From JAYUHK01 sp043767025 (GTDB lineage: Bacteria > Bacteroidota > Bacteroidia > Chitinophagales > Saprospiraceae): a stretch of DNA of 24,995 nucleotides. The DNA is taken from NCBI GenBank assembly GCA_043767025.1, contig JAYUHK010000070.1, positions 1 to 24,995 of the forward strand, read 5' to 3'. Below the pieces are notes generated by a model, which made no database searches, was not told the origin of the DNA, and worked only from the letters and a program-made list of their open reading frames with translations. The position numbers were made by a program, and so were the translations under genes. Positions 24,899 through 24,995 of the stretch are shown piece after piece (the first letter of the stretch is position 1; each line of letters starts with the position of its first letter).

Positions 24899-24993
24899 TA
24901 GTTATAAGTTTTTAGTTTTTAATTTTGAGTCATCATAAACTATTGAAAATCAACGAATTATGTCGAATATTAAATGTCATCTATTTAAGTGTA
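24899..24993 (+). repeat. Right copy of the 95-bp inverted repeat
   Basis: This is the reverse complement of 1-95 with four mismatches. It starts one base after the truA stop codon. On the plus strand it holds TAATTTTG (24920-24927), an exact -7 promoter element, and an ATG at 24960 that opens a frame of 12 codons to the end of the window (MSNIKCHLFKCK). Like the left copy, it points outwards. The two open frames differ at two residues (R/K and P/H). Confidence 0.85.
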
Positions 24994-24995
24994 AG

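Noticed and set aside
1..24995. The whole window as a large composite transposon because of its inverted terminal repeats
   Set aside because: The content is core chromosomal genes (aspS, tig, clpP, clpX, truA, tRNA-Leu), no transposase or integrase is inside, and no target-site duplication can be seen at the ends.

Overview
This window looks like chromosomal DNA of a Bacteroidota bacterium. The evidence is a C-terminal type IX secretion (T9SS) sorting domain, a TonB-dependent receptor with an N-terminal carboxypeptidase-regulatory-like domain, a DksA-like protein with a degenerate zinc finger, AT-rich leaders without clear Shine-Dalgarno sites, and a near-ideal Bacteroidota promoter (TTTG, 20 bases, TACCTTTG) in front of a tRNA gene. 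The large secreted protein combining HYR-like, dockerin and cohesin-like modules suggests a Saprospiria-type lineage, but that placement is an inference.

Layout. 1-95: a repeat whose inverted copy closes the window. 111-1831 (+): a DksA-like regulator with a long acidic tail, then a GSCFA-family protein, ending in a bidirectional terminator. 1884-5972 (-): a small membrane-anchored protein and a very large predicted outer-membrane barrel. 6038-8356 (+): a lipoprotein D-Ala-D-Ala carboxypeptidase (PBP4 class) and a prokaryotic inward-rectifier K+ channel. 8498-11317 (+): a TonB-dependent receptor. 11402-14270 (-): aspS, a small barrel protein and rfaE2, probably one operon. 14539-15486 (+): a secreted protein with two FKBP domains. 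15487-16023: the only long gene-free stretch, with three perfect dyad symmetries. 16024-20070 (+): a 1348-residue surface or secreted protein. 20269-20350: tRNA-Leu(UAG). 20464-24897 (+): tig, clpP, clpX and truA, the common chaperone/protease cluster. 24899-24993: the inverted copy of the left repeat.

Most genes are housekeeping or cell-envelope functions: protein folding and degradation (tig, clpP, clpX, FKBP), translation (aspS, tRNA-Leu, truA), LPS heptose activation (rfaE2), peptidoglycan trimming, and outer-membrane transport and surface display. I see no defence system, prophage, CRISPR array or complete insertion sequence. The points most worth a second look are the inverted repeat at the window ends, where both copies carry a promoter-like element and an open frame pointing outwards; the dockerin plus cohesin-like surface protein and the palindromes upstream of it; the acidic tail on the DksA-like protein; the unassigned 1181-residue barrel; and the terminator-like hairpins just in front of tig and clpP. 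I did not find a clearly new multi-gene system.
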